64,000 nucleotides of DNA from Leptotrichia wadei (GCF_007990445.1 NZ_AP019841.1:310001-374000), one strand, 5' to 3'. Shown: positions 54,666 through 62,917, numbered from the stretch's first letter. A program made the numbers and translations. The notes: a model not told the origin generated them from the sequence alone.

Positions 54666-55400
54666 ATGGAAGTAAAAGGATACATACATTCATTTGAATC
54701 TTTTGGGACAAAAGATGGACCAGGAATTAGATTTGTGCTGTTTTTACAGGGATGTCCTCTTAGATGTTTATATTGTCATAATGTAGATACTTGGGAAATT
54801 AAGGATAAAAAAATGGTAATGACAGCACAGGAAGTTATGAAGGAAATTTTAAAAGTGAAGGGATTTATAAAAACTGGCGGAGTTACTGTGTCTGGTGGAG
54901 AACCTTTGATGCAGCCTGAATTTCTGATGGAATTGTTTAAACTTTGCCGTGAAAATAAGATTCATACGGCACTTGATACATCTGGATATATTTTTAATGA
55001 AAAGGCGAAAAAAGTGTTGGAGCTTGTGGATATGGTGCTTCTCGATATTAAGCACATAAATCCTGAAAAATATAAAATATTGACTTCGGTTGAACTTGAC
55101 AATACGTTAAAATTTGCAAAATATTTAGATGAAATCAATAAACCTGTTTGGTTAAGATATGTGTTAGTTCCAGGATATTCTGATGATGAAAAAGATTTAC
55201 ACGACTGGGCTAAGTTTACTTCACAGTTGAAAAATGTGGAAAGAGTAGACATTTTGCCATTTCACCAAATGGGGCAGTATAAATGGGAAAAGGTTGGAAA
55301 AGAATATAAATTAAAAGATACACCGACACCAACGAGAGAATTAGTTGAAAAAACTGAAGAAATTTTTAAGTCTTATGGGTTAAAATTGCTAGGCAAATAA
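54666..55400 (+). CDS. pflA: Pyruvate formate-lyase activating enzyme
   Basis: A 244-residue radical SAM enzyme that installs the glycyl radical on PflB. The cluster motif is CPLRCLYC (CX3CX2C), followed by TVSGGEPLMQP for SAM. LRYVLVPGYSDD and ILPFHQMGQYKW are family hallmarks. Placed directly after pflB, as usual. Confidence 0.96.
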   Translation: MEVKGYIHSFESFGTKDGPGIRFVLFLQGCPLRCLYCHNVDTWEIKDKKMVMTAQEVMKEILKVKGFIKTGGVTVSGGEPLMQPEFLMELFKLCRENKIHTALDTSGYIFNEKAKKVLELVDMVLLDIKHINPEKYKILTSVELDNTLKFAKYLDEINKPVWLRYVLVPGYSDDEKDLHDWAKFTSQLKNVERVDILPFHQMGQYKWEKVGKEYKLKDTPTPTRELVEKTEEIFKSYGLKLLGK

Positions 55401-55404
55401 AATT

Positions 55405-55445
55405 AAGGGAATTGGTTCTAGTTTTATTAGAATCAGTTCCCTTTT
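55405..55445 (+). terminator. pflA terminator
   Basis: Long stem from AAGGGAATTGG to the matching TCAGTTCCCTT with G-U pairs, then T. It lies between convergent genes and may work both ways. Confidence 0.75.
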
Positions 55446-55450
55446 GGTAT

Positions 55451-55768
55451 TTATTTATTTTCACTTATTTGTTCAATTCTATAATTTAATTCGTCAAAAT
55501 CAATAATTTTAGCTTGTCTGTGTATCTCTCTGCCTTCATAAAATAGAATAACTACTGGGACTGAAAATAGACTTAATTGCCCAACAGCTTCAGGAATTTC
55601 AGGGGCTTCAATATGATAGGATGGAAAATTTTTTTCATTTGCAATTTTTTCAACTTTTGGCATATCAGCATGACAGATACTGCAGTTATTCATTGAAACA
55701 TATAATAAGAAATACTTTTCCTCTTTTATTTTATTCAGTATTTCCTCATAGTTTCCAAGTCTTTTCAT
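55451..55768 (-). CDS. Thioredoxin-family protein
   Basis: A 105-residue thioredoxin fold protein with the active site CSIC (CXXC), a cis-Pro region SVPVVILF and VEKIANEKN helix. No signal peptide, so it is a cytoplasmic disulfide reductase or a thioredoxin-like protein; CSIC differs from the usual CGPC. AAAGGAG lies upstream. It is followed on the other strand by pflA. Confidence 0.85.
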   Translation of the reverse strand: MKRLGNYEEILNKIKEEKYFLLYVSMNNCSICHADMPKVEKIANEKNFPSYHIEAPEIPEAVGQLSLFSVPVVILFYEGREIHRQAKIIDFDELNYRIEQISENK

Positions 55769-55783
55769 ACAATTTCTCCTTTT

Positions 55784-56392
55784 CTATTTTTTAAATTTTA
55801 CTGAATAAATTATATTTTTAGCTTGTCCCAAATCATCTACTTGAGCAATTCCAATACCAATGACTTTAGATTTAAAAGGATTGAAGTCGTATTTTGAAGT
55901 AAATGCGTCTATTTTAGCTGAATCTTCTGGAGTAAGTAAAGTTATGTGCGGATCAAAACTTGTAAATACGTTTGGAGAGCCGTACAAATTGAAAGATTTT
56001 ACTTTTTCAGGAATAGATTTTGCCCAGTCGGGAACTTGTGCGTCCTTTGCACGATACTTGTTCAAGCTGACTGTTATTTCATCTGCAAGCTGCTGTATAG
56101 CTTCATTGTTTTGAGCATCAAGCATAAACCAGTTTCCGCCAGTTTTTCTTAATCTGTAAAATTCTATATCAAAAGGCTTTGTCTGATTTGCGATTTTATT
56201 GACAGTATTCTTTATTGTTTTTAATGCTTCAGGTTTGTATTCTGTAAGATAAAGTGTCAGATGGACTGCATATCCTTTTGAATAAAGGCTTTCAATTCCT
56301 GCCTCTTTAAGTCCCTTTGAGATATTTTCCACATTTCTGGTTGCATTATTATCCATAATTACAAAAACGTTGTAATTTACGAGAATGTCCAA
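55784..56392 (-). CDS. 2H phosphoesterase (2'-5' RNA ligase-like), possibly with broken 5' end
   Basis: A 202-residue protein with two HxTx motifs (HLTLYL and HITLLT), the catalytic pair of the 2H phosphoesterase superfamily, acting on cyclic phosphate or 2'-5' linkages. The first usable start is a TTG at 56392 with no ribosome site. A canonical start, AGGAGG plus ATG at 56535, begins 143 bases upstream and encodes a signal-peptide-like MKKIFF, but shifts frame at a run of seven T and meets stops. The intact part may be all that remains of an exported enzyme. Confidence 0.65.
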   Translation of the reverse strand: MDILVNYNVFVIMDNNATRNVENISKGLKEAGIESLYSKGYAVHLTLYLTEYKPEALKTIKNTVNKIANQTKPFDIEFYRLRKTGGNWFMLDAQNNEAIQQLADEITVSLNKYRAKDAQVPDWAKSIPEKVKSFNLYGSPNVFTSFDPHITLLTPEDSAKIDAFTSKYDFNPFKSKVIGIGIAQVDDLGQAKNIIYSVKFKK

Positions 56393-56535
56393 AATTTTGT
56401 GTAAACTAACAGATGAATCCAGTAAATTCAGTACTTTGCTGTTCTATTTACACAAAAATTTTTACACTCTCTAATTTACATTGGAAAAAGTGTTCAGGCA
56501 AAACATTAAAAAAATTAAAAAAATATCTTTTTCAT
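56393..56535 (-). pseudogene. Frameshifted signal-peptide leader of the 2H phosphoesterase gene
   Basis: From ATG 56535 the frame is MKKIFF then stop. Adding one T to the seven-T run would read MKKIFFLIFLMFCLNTFSNVN before a TAG, a typical signal peptide. At least two lesions separate this leader from the domain downstream, so a sequencing error alone would not fix it. Confidence 0.4.
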
Positions 56536-56659
56536 AATAAAACCTCCTAAATTTTTTGTTCTTAGATTACTTTTGCTACAATTATACCTTGAAATATTTT
56601 AAAAACAAGGTTTAAAAAGTATTCCACATTTAATTTAGCTGTTTTTCCACACATTTACT

Positions 56660-57367
56660 TTATTTATTTGTAAAATTATCCAAAAATTCATAAAGAAGAT
56701 TATTCATCTCATTATAATCGTTATTACGGATTGTTTGAGGTGATTGGACAAATGATAAAGTTTGGCTTTTCTTTTCAAGATCTTTATCTGAATCAATTAA
56801 TAATTCTGCCACTTTTTTTGTAAATTCAGGATGGCATTGAAAGCCGTAGTGCTTTTCGCTATATTTTATAATTTGTCGTGGACATCCTTTACTTTTTGCT
56901 AAAACTTTTGCTGTATCAGGAAGTCCTGGCATATCGCTGTGCCAATGTCCTGTTATCGCTTGTTTTCCAAAATGCTTAATATTTTTATCTTCTAGTCCAT
57001 CTTCAGTTAATTCAATCGGAAAATTTCCAATTTCGCAAGAAGGACTTTTTTCTGTAGTTCCACCGTAGGCTTCTCCTAGAAGCTGAGCTCCAAGACATGC
57101 TCCAACTATGTATTTATCAGCTTTTATAGCTTTCTTAATCAAATCAATTTCAGCCTTTGGGTCAAAATAAGGAAACTCGCTATTATCTCCAATTGGACTT
57201 TGAGGACCTCCCATTACTATTAAAAAATCAAGTGAATCCACATTCTCAGGTAATTTTTCATCTTGATAGACTTTTGTCATTGTGACATCGTGTCCAGAAA
57301 GCGCTGCCCAGGCAAGATAAGCTCCTGGAACTTCAAATGTTTCGTGTAATATAAAGTGTATTTTCAT
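56660..57367 (-). CDS. Class I glutamine amidotransferase-like protein (GMP synthase-like)
   Basis: A 235-residue stand-alone GATase: nucleophile Cys in VGACLGAQLLG, His in FQCHPEFTKK. The layout matches proteins annotated as GMP synthase-like glutamine amidotransferases; no synthetase domain is attached, so the partner or substrate is unknown. AAGGGAG precedes the ATG. It diverges from tuf. Confidence 0.85.
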   Translation of the reverse strand: MKIHFILHETFEVPGAYLAWAALSGHDVTMTKVYQDEKLPENVDSLDFLIVMGGPQSPIGDNSEFPYFDPKAEIDLIKKAIKADKYIVGACLGAQLLGEAYGGTTEKSPSCEIGNFPIELTEDGLEDKNIKHFGKQAITGHWHSDMPGLPDTAKVLAKSKGCPRQIIKYSEKHYGFQCHPEFTKKVAELLIDSDKDLEKKSQTLSFVQSPQTIRNNDYNEMNNLLYEFLDNFTNK

Positions 57368-57521
57368 TGTTGTACTCCCTTAGGTTCTAGATTTTTAGTA
57401 AAATCACTTTAAAACTAACTTTTTTGAATTTTACTAATAGTTAAGTTTAATATTAAAGAGATTAGGTATATTATATAATTTTTATAAAAAAAATTCAAGA
57501 AAAGGAACTATTTTTTCATAG

Positions 57522-57550
57522 TTGCAATTATTTTTTAAATATGCTATAAT
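57522..57550 (+). promoter_or_regulatory. tuf promoter
   Basis: TTGCAA, 17-base spacer, TATAAT (57545-57550), about 60 bases before the start. Confidence 0.75.
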
Positions 57551-57613
57551 TAAAATGATAAAAATACATTAATTAAAAAACAAAAAATAAAATAAAATGG
57601 AGGAAAAATTAAA

Positions 57614-58798
57614 ATGGCAAAAGCTAAATTCGAGAGAAGTAAACCACACGTAAACATAGGAACAATCGGTCACGTTGACCACGGTAAAACAACAACAACA
57701 GCAGCAATTTCAAAAGTATTAGCTGAAAAAGGGTTAGCTGAAAAAGTTGATTTTGAAAACATTGACCAAGCTCCTGAAGAAAGAGAAAGAGGAATTACAA
57801 TTAACACAGCTCACATTGAGTATGAAACAGAAAAAAGACACTACGCTCACGTAGACTGTCCAGGACATGCTGACTATGTAAAAAATATGATTACAGGAGC
57901 AGCTCAAATGGATGGAGCTATCTTAGTAGTATCAGCAGCAGATGGTCCAATGCCTCAAACAAGAGAACACATCTTGCTAGCAAGACAAGTAGGAGTACCT
58001 TACATCGTAGTATACTTGAATAAAGTAGATATGGTAGACGACGAAGAATTATTAGAATTAGTAGAAATGGAAGTAAGAGAATTATTAAACGAATACGGAT
58101 TCCCAGGAGATGACGTACCAGTAATCAAAGGATCTTCATTAGGAGCATTAAATGGAGAACAAAAATGGATAGATGCAATTGTAGAATTGATGGATGCAGT
58201 AGATGAATATATTCCAACACCAGAAAGACCAATTGACCAACCATTCCTTATGCCAATTGAAGATGTATTCACGATTACAGGAAGAGGAACAGTAGTAACA
58301 GGAAGAGTAGAAAGAGGAGTAGTAAAAGTTGGAGAAGAAGTAGAAATCGTAGGAATTAAACCAACTTCAAAAACAACAGTAACAGGAGTAGAAATGTTCA
58401 GAAAATTATTAGATTCAGGACAAGCTGGAGATAATATAGGAGCATTATTAAGAGGAACTAAGAAAGAAGAAGTGGAAAGAGGACAAGTGTTGGCAAAACC
58501 AGGAACAATCACTCCACATACAGGATTTAAATCAGAAGTATATGTATTGACAAAAGATGAAGGAGGAAGACATACTCCATTCTTTACAGGATACAAACCA
58601 CAATTCTATTTCAGAACAACTGATATTACAGGAGAAGTAAACTTGCCAGAAGGTGTAGAAATGGTAATGCCTGGAGATAACATAGAAATGACAGTAGAAT
58701 TGATTCACCCAATTGCAATGGAAGAAGGATTAAGATTTGCGATTAGAGAAGGTGGAAGAACAGTAGCTTCAGGAGTAGTTGCAACTATTACTAAATAG
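57614..58798 (+). CDS. tuf: Elongation factor Tu
   Basis: A 394-residue GTPase that delivers aminoacyl-tRNA to the ribosome. G1 GHVDHGKT, G3 DCPGH, G4 NKVD and G5 GSSLGAL are all present, and all three domains are complete. It stands alone rather than in the str operon. Codons are strongly biased, a sign of high expression. TGGAGG precedes the ATG. Confidence 0.98.
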   Translation: MAKAKFERSKPHVNIGTIGHVDHGKTTTTAAISKVLAEKGLAEKVDFENIDQAPEERERGITINTAHIEYETEKRHYAHVDCPGHADYVKNMITGAAQMDGAILVVSAADGPMPQTREHILLARQVGVPYIVVYLNKVDMVDDEELLELVEMEVRELLNEYGFPGDDVPVIKGSSLGALNGEQKWIDAIVELMDAVDEYIPTPERPIDQPFLMPIEDVFTITGRGTVVTGRVERGVVKVGEEVEIVGIKPTSKTTVTGVEMFRKLLDSGQAGDNIGALLRGTKKEEVERGQVLAKPGTITPHTGFKSEVYVLTKDEGGRHTPFFTGYKPQFYFRTTDITGEVNLPEGVEMVMPGDNIEMTVELIHPIAMEEGLRFAIREGGRTVASGVVATITK

Positions 58799-58818
58799 TT
58801 TTCTGTAAAACTTTTTTA
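58797..58818 (+). terminator. Weak tuf terminator whose T run meets the IS605-type left end
   Basis: AGTTTT pairs with AAAACT, followed by six T and then AAC. The sequence shared with the IS605-type left end begins within this T run. Confidence 0.45.
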
Positions 58819-58878
58819 ACAATATCTAGCAAGAAGTCTCTCTCTTCTACAAGAGGGAGATGAATTGCAGAACATAAC

Positions 58879-58907
58879 TTGAAATAATAATTATTATATG
58901 GTATAAT
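58879..58907 (+). promoter_or_regulatory. Promoter pointing into the orphan omega-RNA-like sequence
   Basis: TTGAAA, 17-base spacer, TATAAT (58902-58907). It corresponds to the tnpA promoter of the full element, but here the predicted start site is a few bases before the RNA scaffold. Confidence 0.75.
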
Positions 58908-58920
58908 ACTCGCATATCAG

Positions 58921-59015
58921 GGCAGGGACTGCCCGAAGAGCTTGGTAAATATATTTGGCTAACAGAAGCAGATACTTCCCAAGAAGCTCCCACTTCTAAA
59001 AGCGGGAGCAGTTCA
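58921..59015 (+). ncRNA. Orphan omega-RNA (reRNA)-like transcript scaffold
   Basis: Homologous, base for base in length, to the 95 bases after tnpB in the intact element. It begins GGCAGGGACTG, includes GGTAAATATATTTGGC and ends with a hairpin (CTCCCACTT with AAGCGGGAG) and AGTTCA. In TnpB systems the RNA overlaps the right end and the guide is the flanking sequence just outside; here that would start at about 59016 (TAGGTTGAAATAAG). Function in trans with the nearby TnpB is inferred. Confidence 0.65.
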
Positions 59016-59094
59016 TAGGTTGAAATAAGTATTTTATATTGTTTGATGAAATTTTTAATAAAATAAGATATTTATAATCAAAGTATAATAAATG

Positions 59095-59147
59095 ATAGCA
59101 CTTAATTAAATTATTAAAAATTTTTTTGGATTTATTTATAGTGCTAT
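59095..59147. repeat. Hairpin upstream of the porin gene
   Basis: Eight-bp stem ATAGCACT with AGTGCTAT, 37-base AT-rich loop, then a short T run. Possible late terminator of tuf read-through. Confidence 0.4.
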
Positions 59148-59440
59148 TGTCTTTTTTAGTATTATAAAGTATACTAAATTATGAGATTTATAGAGATATT
59201 GCAGTTTATATTTTTATAAATTTTAATATTAAAGATTCGTATATCTTAAATGTAAAGTATATTTTTGAAAACAGTATTTTTTATAATAAATATTTAAAAT
59301 TATATTTGTTATCAAGTCTCTTTTCTTCATTTTCAATGGAAGATATAACATTTTTGTTAATTTAGAAGTATGGTTATTATGATATAAATATTTAGTTTTA
59401 TCTTGAATTTATTAATTAAAATACTTTTTTTTAAAAAAAC

Positions 59441-59469
59441 TTTACAAATTCATATTATTATGATAAAAT
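59441..59469 (+). promoter_or_regulatory. Porin gene promoter
   Basis: TTTACA, 17-base spacer, TAAAAT (59464-59469), about 55 bases before the start. Confidence 0.55.
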
Positions 59470-59524
59470 TAACTGTGAATTGTTAAGATATATTTGTTAA
59501 ATTATTTTTAGGAGGAAAAAAACA

Positions 59525-60625
59525 ATGAAAAAATTATTAGGAGTATTAGCATTAGTTTTAAGCGTATCTAGTTTAGCAATGGCTGATCAAGATACAGTAA
59601 AAGAAATTCATTTCTCTAGCGAACTTAGACAAAGTTATACAGACAAAAAAACAAATACAGGAAATGGATTAGGAATCGCAGGATTCAAAGGACAAAACAA
59701 AGAAAAAACTAGATGGAGAAATGTTCTTGGTGGAGATTTGAATTTAGTAGATGAAGGAAATTTAGGATTAAGATTTGAATTCCAAAATGATCAAGATAGA
59801 GTAAAAAATGATTTTGATTACCAAAACAAAAAATTAGTAACAAATGGAGTTTATGACAAATCTCAAACTTGGGAAAATGACATTGCATTATACAAAGATG
59901 TTAAATTAGGTTCTTGGACTGCTAAATGGGATTTAGGATGGAAATACAAATCTACTAATGGAAATGGTAGATATGCAGGACACAGAGGAACATCAAATGA
60001 AATTTATGTAGGACCAGAATTTGGAATTGATTTCTTCGGTCATCACTTTGATGGAAAAGCTCAATTTGTATACTTCGATCAATCAGGAGAAAAAGACGGA
60101 GATAACGCATGGTCAGGAAGCGACTTTATAAATGGTAAAACAAGCGGTGTTGGAGGTAACTTTGACTTAGCAACTAATGGTAAAGTTTTCGATAATAGAG
60201 CAGGAAATTTAAACTATTATGTTACATTGAATAACCACTTAAGAGATGCAAAAGGTAAATTAGTTGAAACTGGAAAAGATGCTAAATCTACTGTATATTT
60301 AGACTATGTAACTGGAGCAACTTATAAAACACCTGAATTAGCAGGATTCTACGGATTAATTAATACAGAAAATGAATGGGAAAAACAAACTGCTAGACAC
60401 GGATTTAAAAACAATTTCTCAGTATGGACTGGATTAGGATATAAAACAGGAATTGATTTATCAGTAGGAACATTAACATTAAACCCTGAAGTTAAATACA
60501 GAGTTGTTAATAAAGAAACTGTTAAAGGTGTATACGATGACGGACGTTACTCAAGTACTGATAAATACACAAGAGAATACAACGAATTAAGAGCAGGATT
60601 AAACGTTGGTTTAGAAGTTAAATAG
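59525..60625 (+). CDS. Outer-membrane porin-like beta-barrel protein (FomA-like)
   Basis: A 366-residue protein with a signal peptide (cleavage near SLAMA-DQ, residue ~20) and alternating amphipathic strands over its whole length, ending LRAGLNVGLEVK. This is the layout of fusobacterial major outer-membrane porins of the FomA type. Codon bias like that of tuf suggests high expression. AGGAGG precedes the start and a terminator follows. The porin function is inferred. Confidence 0.75.
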   Translation: MKKLLGVLALVLSVSSLAMADQDTVKEIHFSSELRQSYTDKKTNTGNGLGIAGFKGQNKEKTRWRNVLGGDLNLVDEGNLGLRFEFQNDQDRVKNDFDYQNKKLVTNGVYDKSQTWENDIALYKDVKLGSWTAKWDLGWKYKSTNGNGRYAGHRGTSNEIYVGPEFGIDFFGHHFDGKAQFVYFDQSGEKDGDNAWSGSDFINGKTSGVGGNFDLATNGKVFDNRAGNLNYYVTLNNHLRDAKGKLVETGKDAKSTVYLDYVTGATYKTPELAGFYGLINTENEWEKQTARHGFKNNFSVWTGLGYKTGIDLSVGTLTLNPEVKYRVVNKETVKGVYDDGRYSSTDKYTREYNELRAGLNVGLEVK

Positions 60626-60647
60626 TTTATTTAAATAGATTCATATA

Positions 60648-60683
60648 TAAAAGGGATGGAAAAATTATTCCGTCTCTTTTTAT
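60648..60683 (+). terminator. Porin gene terminator
   Basis: Stem AAAGGGATGGAA with TTCCGTCTCTTT (two G-U pairs) followed by T. Confidence 0.7.
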
Positions 60684-60685
60684 AT

Positions 60686-60800
60686 ATTAGACTTGTTCGG
60701 AAACTATGTTTATTTAGAATTTAATAAAATAAATATTCTGAAGCAAGGTGTATTGATTCCTTGTTAAATAAAAAAATTAAGTTGTCGAACAGATCTATTA
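60686..60800 (-). repeat. Dispersed repeat family 1, full-length copy
   Basis: About 113 bases, reverse in orientation to 46443-46555: TTAGACTTGTTCGGAAACT at one end, AGTTGTCGAACAGATCTA at the other, central CAAGGTGTATTGATTCCTTG hairpin. TA flanks both ends. Confidence 0.7.
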
Positions 60801-60822
60801 AAAAAAATAGTTTGTATAATTG

Positions 60823-60912
60823 AACTTATCTAAAATTGAACCGATGAAAATTATATAAATCTAGGATTTGAGTAAAATAGTTATAGTTTTTGAATTTGAT
60901 CTTAGATAAGTT
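60823..60912. repeat. Short element with 11-bp inverted ends
   Basis: AACTTATCTAA at 60823 and its exact complement TTAGATAAGTT at 60902, enclosing about 70 AT-rich bases. It may be another miniature element; only one copy was noticed. Confidence 0.35.
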
Positions 60913-61031
60913 TTGCTATGCTATTTACATTTAAAAAATAAAAATTATATTTTAGCCATTTTAACAAAAGATAGCAAGAAGTCTCCGGCTTCTATAAGCG
61001 GGAGATGAATCGCTTTTTTTTGTAAAAAAAA

Positions 61032-61060
61032 TTGAAAAAAGGATATATTTATGATATAAT
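61032..61060 (+). promoter_or_regulatory. tnpA promoter
   Basis: TTGAAA, 17-base spacer, TATAAT (61055-61060). Confidence 0.65.
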
Positions 61061-61096
61061 TTATTCAGTAAAATAATATAAAAGTAGGTAATAATA

Positions 61097-61495
61097 ATGT
61101 CATATAATAGTAATTATCATTCAGTATTTGATATAAATTATCATATGATTTTTTGTATAAAATGTCGAAGAGAAGTCATTAATGATGAAATTTCTAATAG
61201 ATTGAAAGAGATTTTTGAAAAAATATGTCCGAAGTATAACATTGTTCTTAAAGAATGGGAACATGATGTTGATCATATTCATATGTTGATTAATGCTATG
61301 CCTAATACTGAACTTTCTAAGTTTGTAAATACTTACAAAAGTGCTTCCAGCAGGTTGATAAAAAAAGACTTTCCTGAAATAAGGGGAAGATTGTGGAAAG
61401 AATATTTTTGGAGTAGAAGTTACTTAGTTGTAAGTGTCGGAGGTGCACCGTTAGAGATAATTAAAAAATATATTCAAAATCAAAAGGAGGTGTAA
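61097..61495 (+). CDS. tnpA: IS200/IS605 family transposase TnpA (Y1 HUH)
   Basis: A 132-residue single-strand transposase with the HUH pair H60/H62 (DHIHML) and nucleophile Tyr125 (IIKKYIQNQ). It excises and inserts the element as single-stranded DNA using the end hairpins. Length and motifs are complete, so it is probably active. It is followed by tnpB after four bases. Confidence 0.95.
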   Translation: MSYNSNYHSVFDINYHMIFCIKCRREVINDEISNRLKEIFEKICPKYNIVLKEWEHDVDHIHMLINAMPNTELSKFVNTYKSASSRLIKKDFPEIRGRLWKEYFWSRSYLVVSVGGAPLEIIKKYIQNQKEV

Positions 61496-61499
61496 TTTT

Positions 61500-62597
61500 A
61501 TGAAATATAATTTAGCATTCAAATACAGAATTTATCCAAATAAGGAGCAGGAATTATTGATAAATAAGACTTTTGGATGTGTTCGTTTTGTTTACAATAC
61601 GATTTTATATGCTGCAAATAAATTTTATGAAGAAACTGGAAAAAATAAAATAATTACACCTGCCAGTTTGAAGAGTGAAAATCAATTTTTGAAAGAAGTG
61701 GACAGTCTTGCACTTTCAAATGCTCAATTAAATGTAAAACGATCATTTACGAATTTCTTTCAAAAGAGAGCAAAATTTCCAAGATTCAAATCTAAAAAGA
61801 ATAATGTTAAAAGTTACACGACAAATTGTGTGAATAATTCGATACGAATTGAGGAAAACAAATATTTGATTTTGCCGAAATTGAAAAAAGTAAAATTGAA
61901 ATATCATAGAGAAATACCAAAGGATTATAGAATAAAGTCGGTAACATTGACAAACAGTAATGGAAATTACTATGTTTCTGTTTTGACGGAATTTGAAAAA
62001 GAAATTCAAAAAATACCAAGTAGCGATAAAGTAATTGGACTTGATTTTTCAATGTCTGAATTATTTGTCAGTTCTGAAAACCAAAGAGCTGATTATCCAA
62101 GATATTTTAGGATGTTGGAGAAAAAATTGAAAAAATTACAAAAATCATTATCAAGAAAAGTTAAATTTTCTAAAAATTGGTATAAGCAAAAAGCGAAAAT
62201 ATCAAAATTGCATGAGTATATTAAAAATTGTCGAAGAGATTTTTTGCATAAATTATCGAAAAAATTGTCTGAAGAATACAATGCTGTGGTTGTTGAGAAT
62301 TTGAATATGAAAGGGATGAGTCAGGCATTAAATTTTGGGAAAAGTGTAGGAGACAATGGATGGGTAATGTTTTTGAGGATGCTTAAGTATAAACTGATGT
62401 TTTTAGGAAAGCAATTTTTGAAGATAGATAAGTGGTTTCCATCGTCGAAAACTTGTAATAAATGTGGAAACGTTAAAGAAAAATTGAAATTATCAGAAAG
62501 AAGTTATAAATGTGAGTGCTGTGGAATTGAGATTGATAGAGATTACAATGCGGCACTGAATATAAAAAACATTGGAAAAGAAATGTTGAAATATTAG
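61500..62597 (+). CDS. tnpB: RNA-guided nuclease TnpB
   Basis: A 365-residue TnpB with RuvC residues Asp182 (IGLDFSM), Glu266 (VVVENLNM) and Asp348 (IDRDYNAAL), and the zinc ribbon Cys319/Cys322 and Cys338/Cys341. The N-terminal RuvC-linked helical region is complete. TnpB proteins use an RNA from the element's right end to cut DNA beside the target motif and so retain the element. The RNA scaffold starts 15 bases after the stop. Confidence 0.95.
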   Translation: MKYNLAFKYRIYPNKEQELLINKTFGCVRFVYNTILYAANKFYEETGKNKIITPASLKSENQFLKEVDSLALSNAQLNVKRSFTNFFQKRAKFPRFKSKKNNVKSYTTNCVNNSIRIEENKYLILPKLKKVKLKYHREIPKDYRIKSVTLTNSNGNYYVSVLTEFEKEIQKIPSSDKVIGLDFSMSELFVSSENQRADYPRYFRMLEKKLKKLQKSLSRKVKFSKNWYKQKAKISKLHEYIKNCRRDFLHKLSKKLSEEYNAVVVENLNMKGMSQALNFGKSVGDNGWVMFLRMLKYKLMFLGKQFLKIDKWFPSSKTCNKCGNVKEKLKLSERSYKCECCGIEIDRDYNAALNIKNIGKEMLKY

Positions 62598-62612
62598 GAA
62601 ATAAAAAAACAA

Positions 62613-62707
62613 GGCAGGGACTGTCCGAAGAGCTTGGTAAATATATTTGGCTAACAAAATCAGATACTTCCCAAGAAGTTCCCGCTTCTAAAAGCGGGAG
62701 TAGTTCA
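62613..62707 (+). ncRNA. omega-RNA (reRNA) region at the right end
   Basis: 95 bases from GGCAGGGACTG to AGTTCA, matching the orphan copy at 58921-59015 in all but six positions. It ends in a hairpin CCCGCTT/AAGCGGG. The guide would be the flank beginning CGTGATTTTAGC at 62708. The scaffold role follows from TnpB biology; boundaries are approximate. Confidence 0.7.
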
Positions 62708-62781
62708 CGTGATTTTAGCATTAAATAAAATCAAAAAGATTTCAAATTTAGTAAAAATATCAAAAAAAGTTTTAAAATAAG

Positions 62782-62810
62782 TTGACAAAATTGAAAAAAT
62801 ATATTATAAT
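62782..62810 (+). promoter_or_regulatory. tRNA-Leu promoter
   Basis: TTGACA, 17-base spacer, TATAAT, about 22 bases before the tRNA. Confidence 0.75.
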
Positions 62811-62831
62811 AATTGAGTAATTTGAAAATTA

Positions 62832-62917
62832 GCCCGAGTGGTGAAATTGGTAGACGCAACGGACTCAAAATCCGTCGATTTTATATCGTGCCGGTTCGAC
62901 TCCGGCCTCGGGCACCA
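62832..62917 (+). tRNA. tRNA-Leu (anticodon CAA)
   Basis: An 86-base tRNA with CCA encoded. Acceptor GCCCGAG pairs with CTCGGGC. The anticodon loop CTCAAAA has anticodon CAA at 62866-62868, reading UUG. A long variable arm (CGATTTTATATCG) marks a class II tRNA, and the T loop is GGTTCGACTCC. Confidence 0.97.

Larger units (their letters stand above)
58814..59016 (+). mobile_element. Non-autonomous IS200/IS605-type element (no transposase)
   Basis: A ~203-base element with the same left-end hairpin region (AGCAAGAAGTCTC, then GGGAGATGAAT) and right end as the intact element at 60962-62707. The right 95 bases differ at six positions without gaps. The left stems differ in sequence but still pair (CTCTT/AAGAG here, GGCTT/AAGCG there). 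Both protein genes are missing. TnpA made by the full copy could mobilise it. Confidence 0.85.
58799..59524. other. tuf-porin intergenic region
   Basis: 726 bases. It contains the mini IS605-like element with an omega-RNA-like sequence (58814-59016), a hairpin at 59095-59147 and the porin promoter. No ORF with coding character. Confidence 0.6.
60626..61096. other. Porin-tnpA intergenic region
   Basis: 471 bases with the porin terminator, a full family 1 repeat (60686-60800), an inverted-repeat pair (60823-60912), the IS605 left end (60962-61010) and the tnpA promoter. No other coding signal. Confidence 0.6.
60962..62707 (+). mobile_element. Intact IS200/IS605-family insertion sequence
   Basis: The element starts near TTTTAAC (60959-60965), carries the left-end hairpin (AAGAAGTCTCCGGCTTC...GGGAGATGAAT), tnpA, tnpB and the right-end hairpin ending AGTTCA. 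No terminal inverted repeats are expected in this family. A TTTAA-like target/TAM is suggested because the mini element is preceded by the same bases; this is inference. Confidence 0.9.

Noticed and set aside
58914-59016. tRNA- or riboswitch-like structure after tuf
   Set aside because: The folded region is explained by homology to the IS605 right end next to tnpB. No cloverleaf or known aptamer fits.
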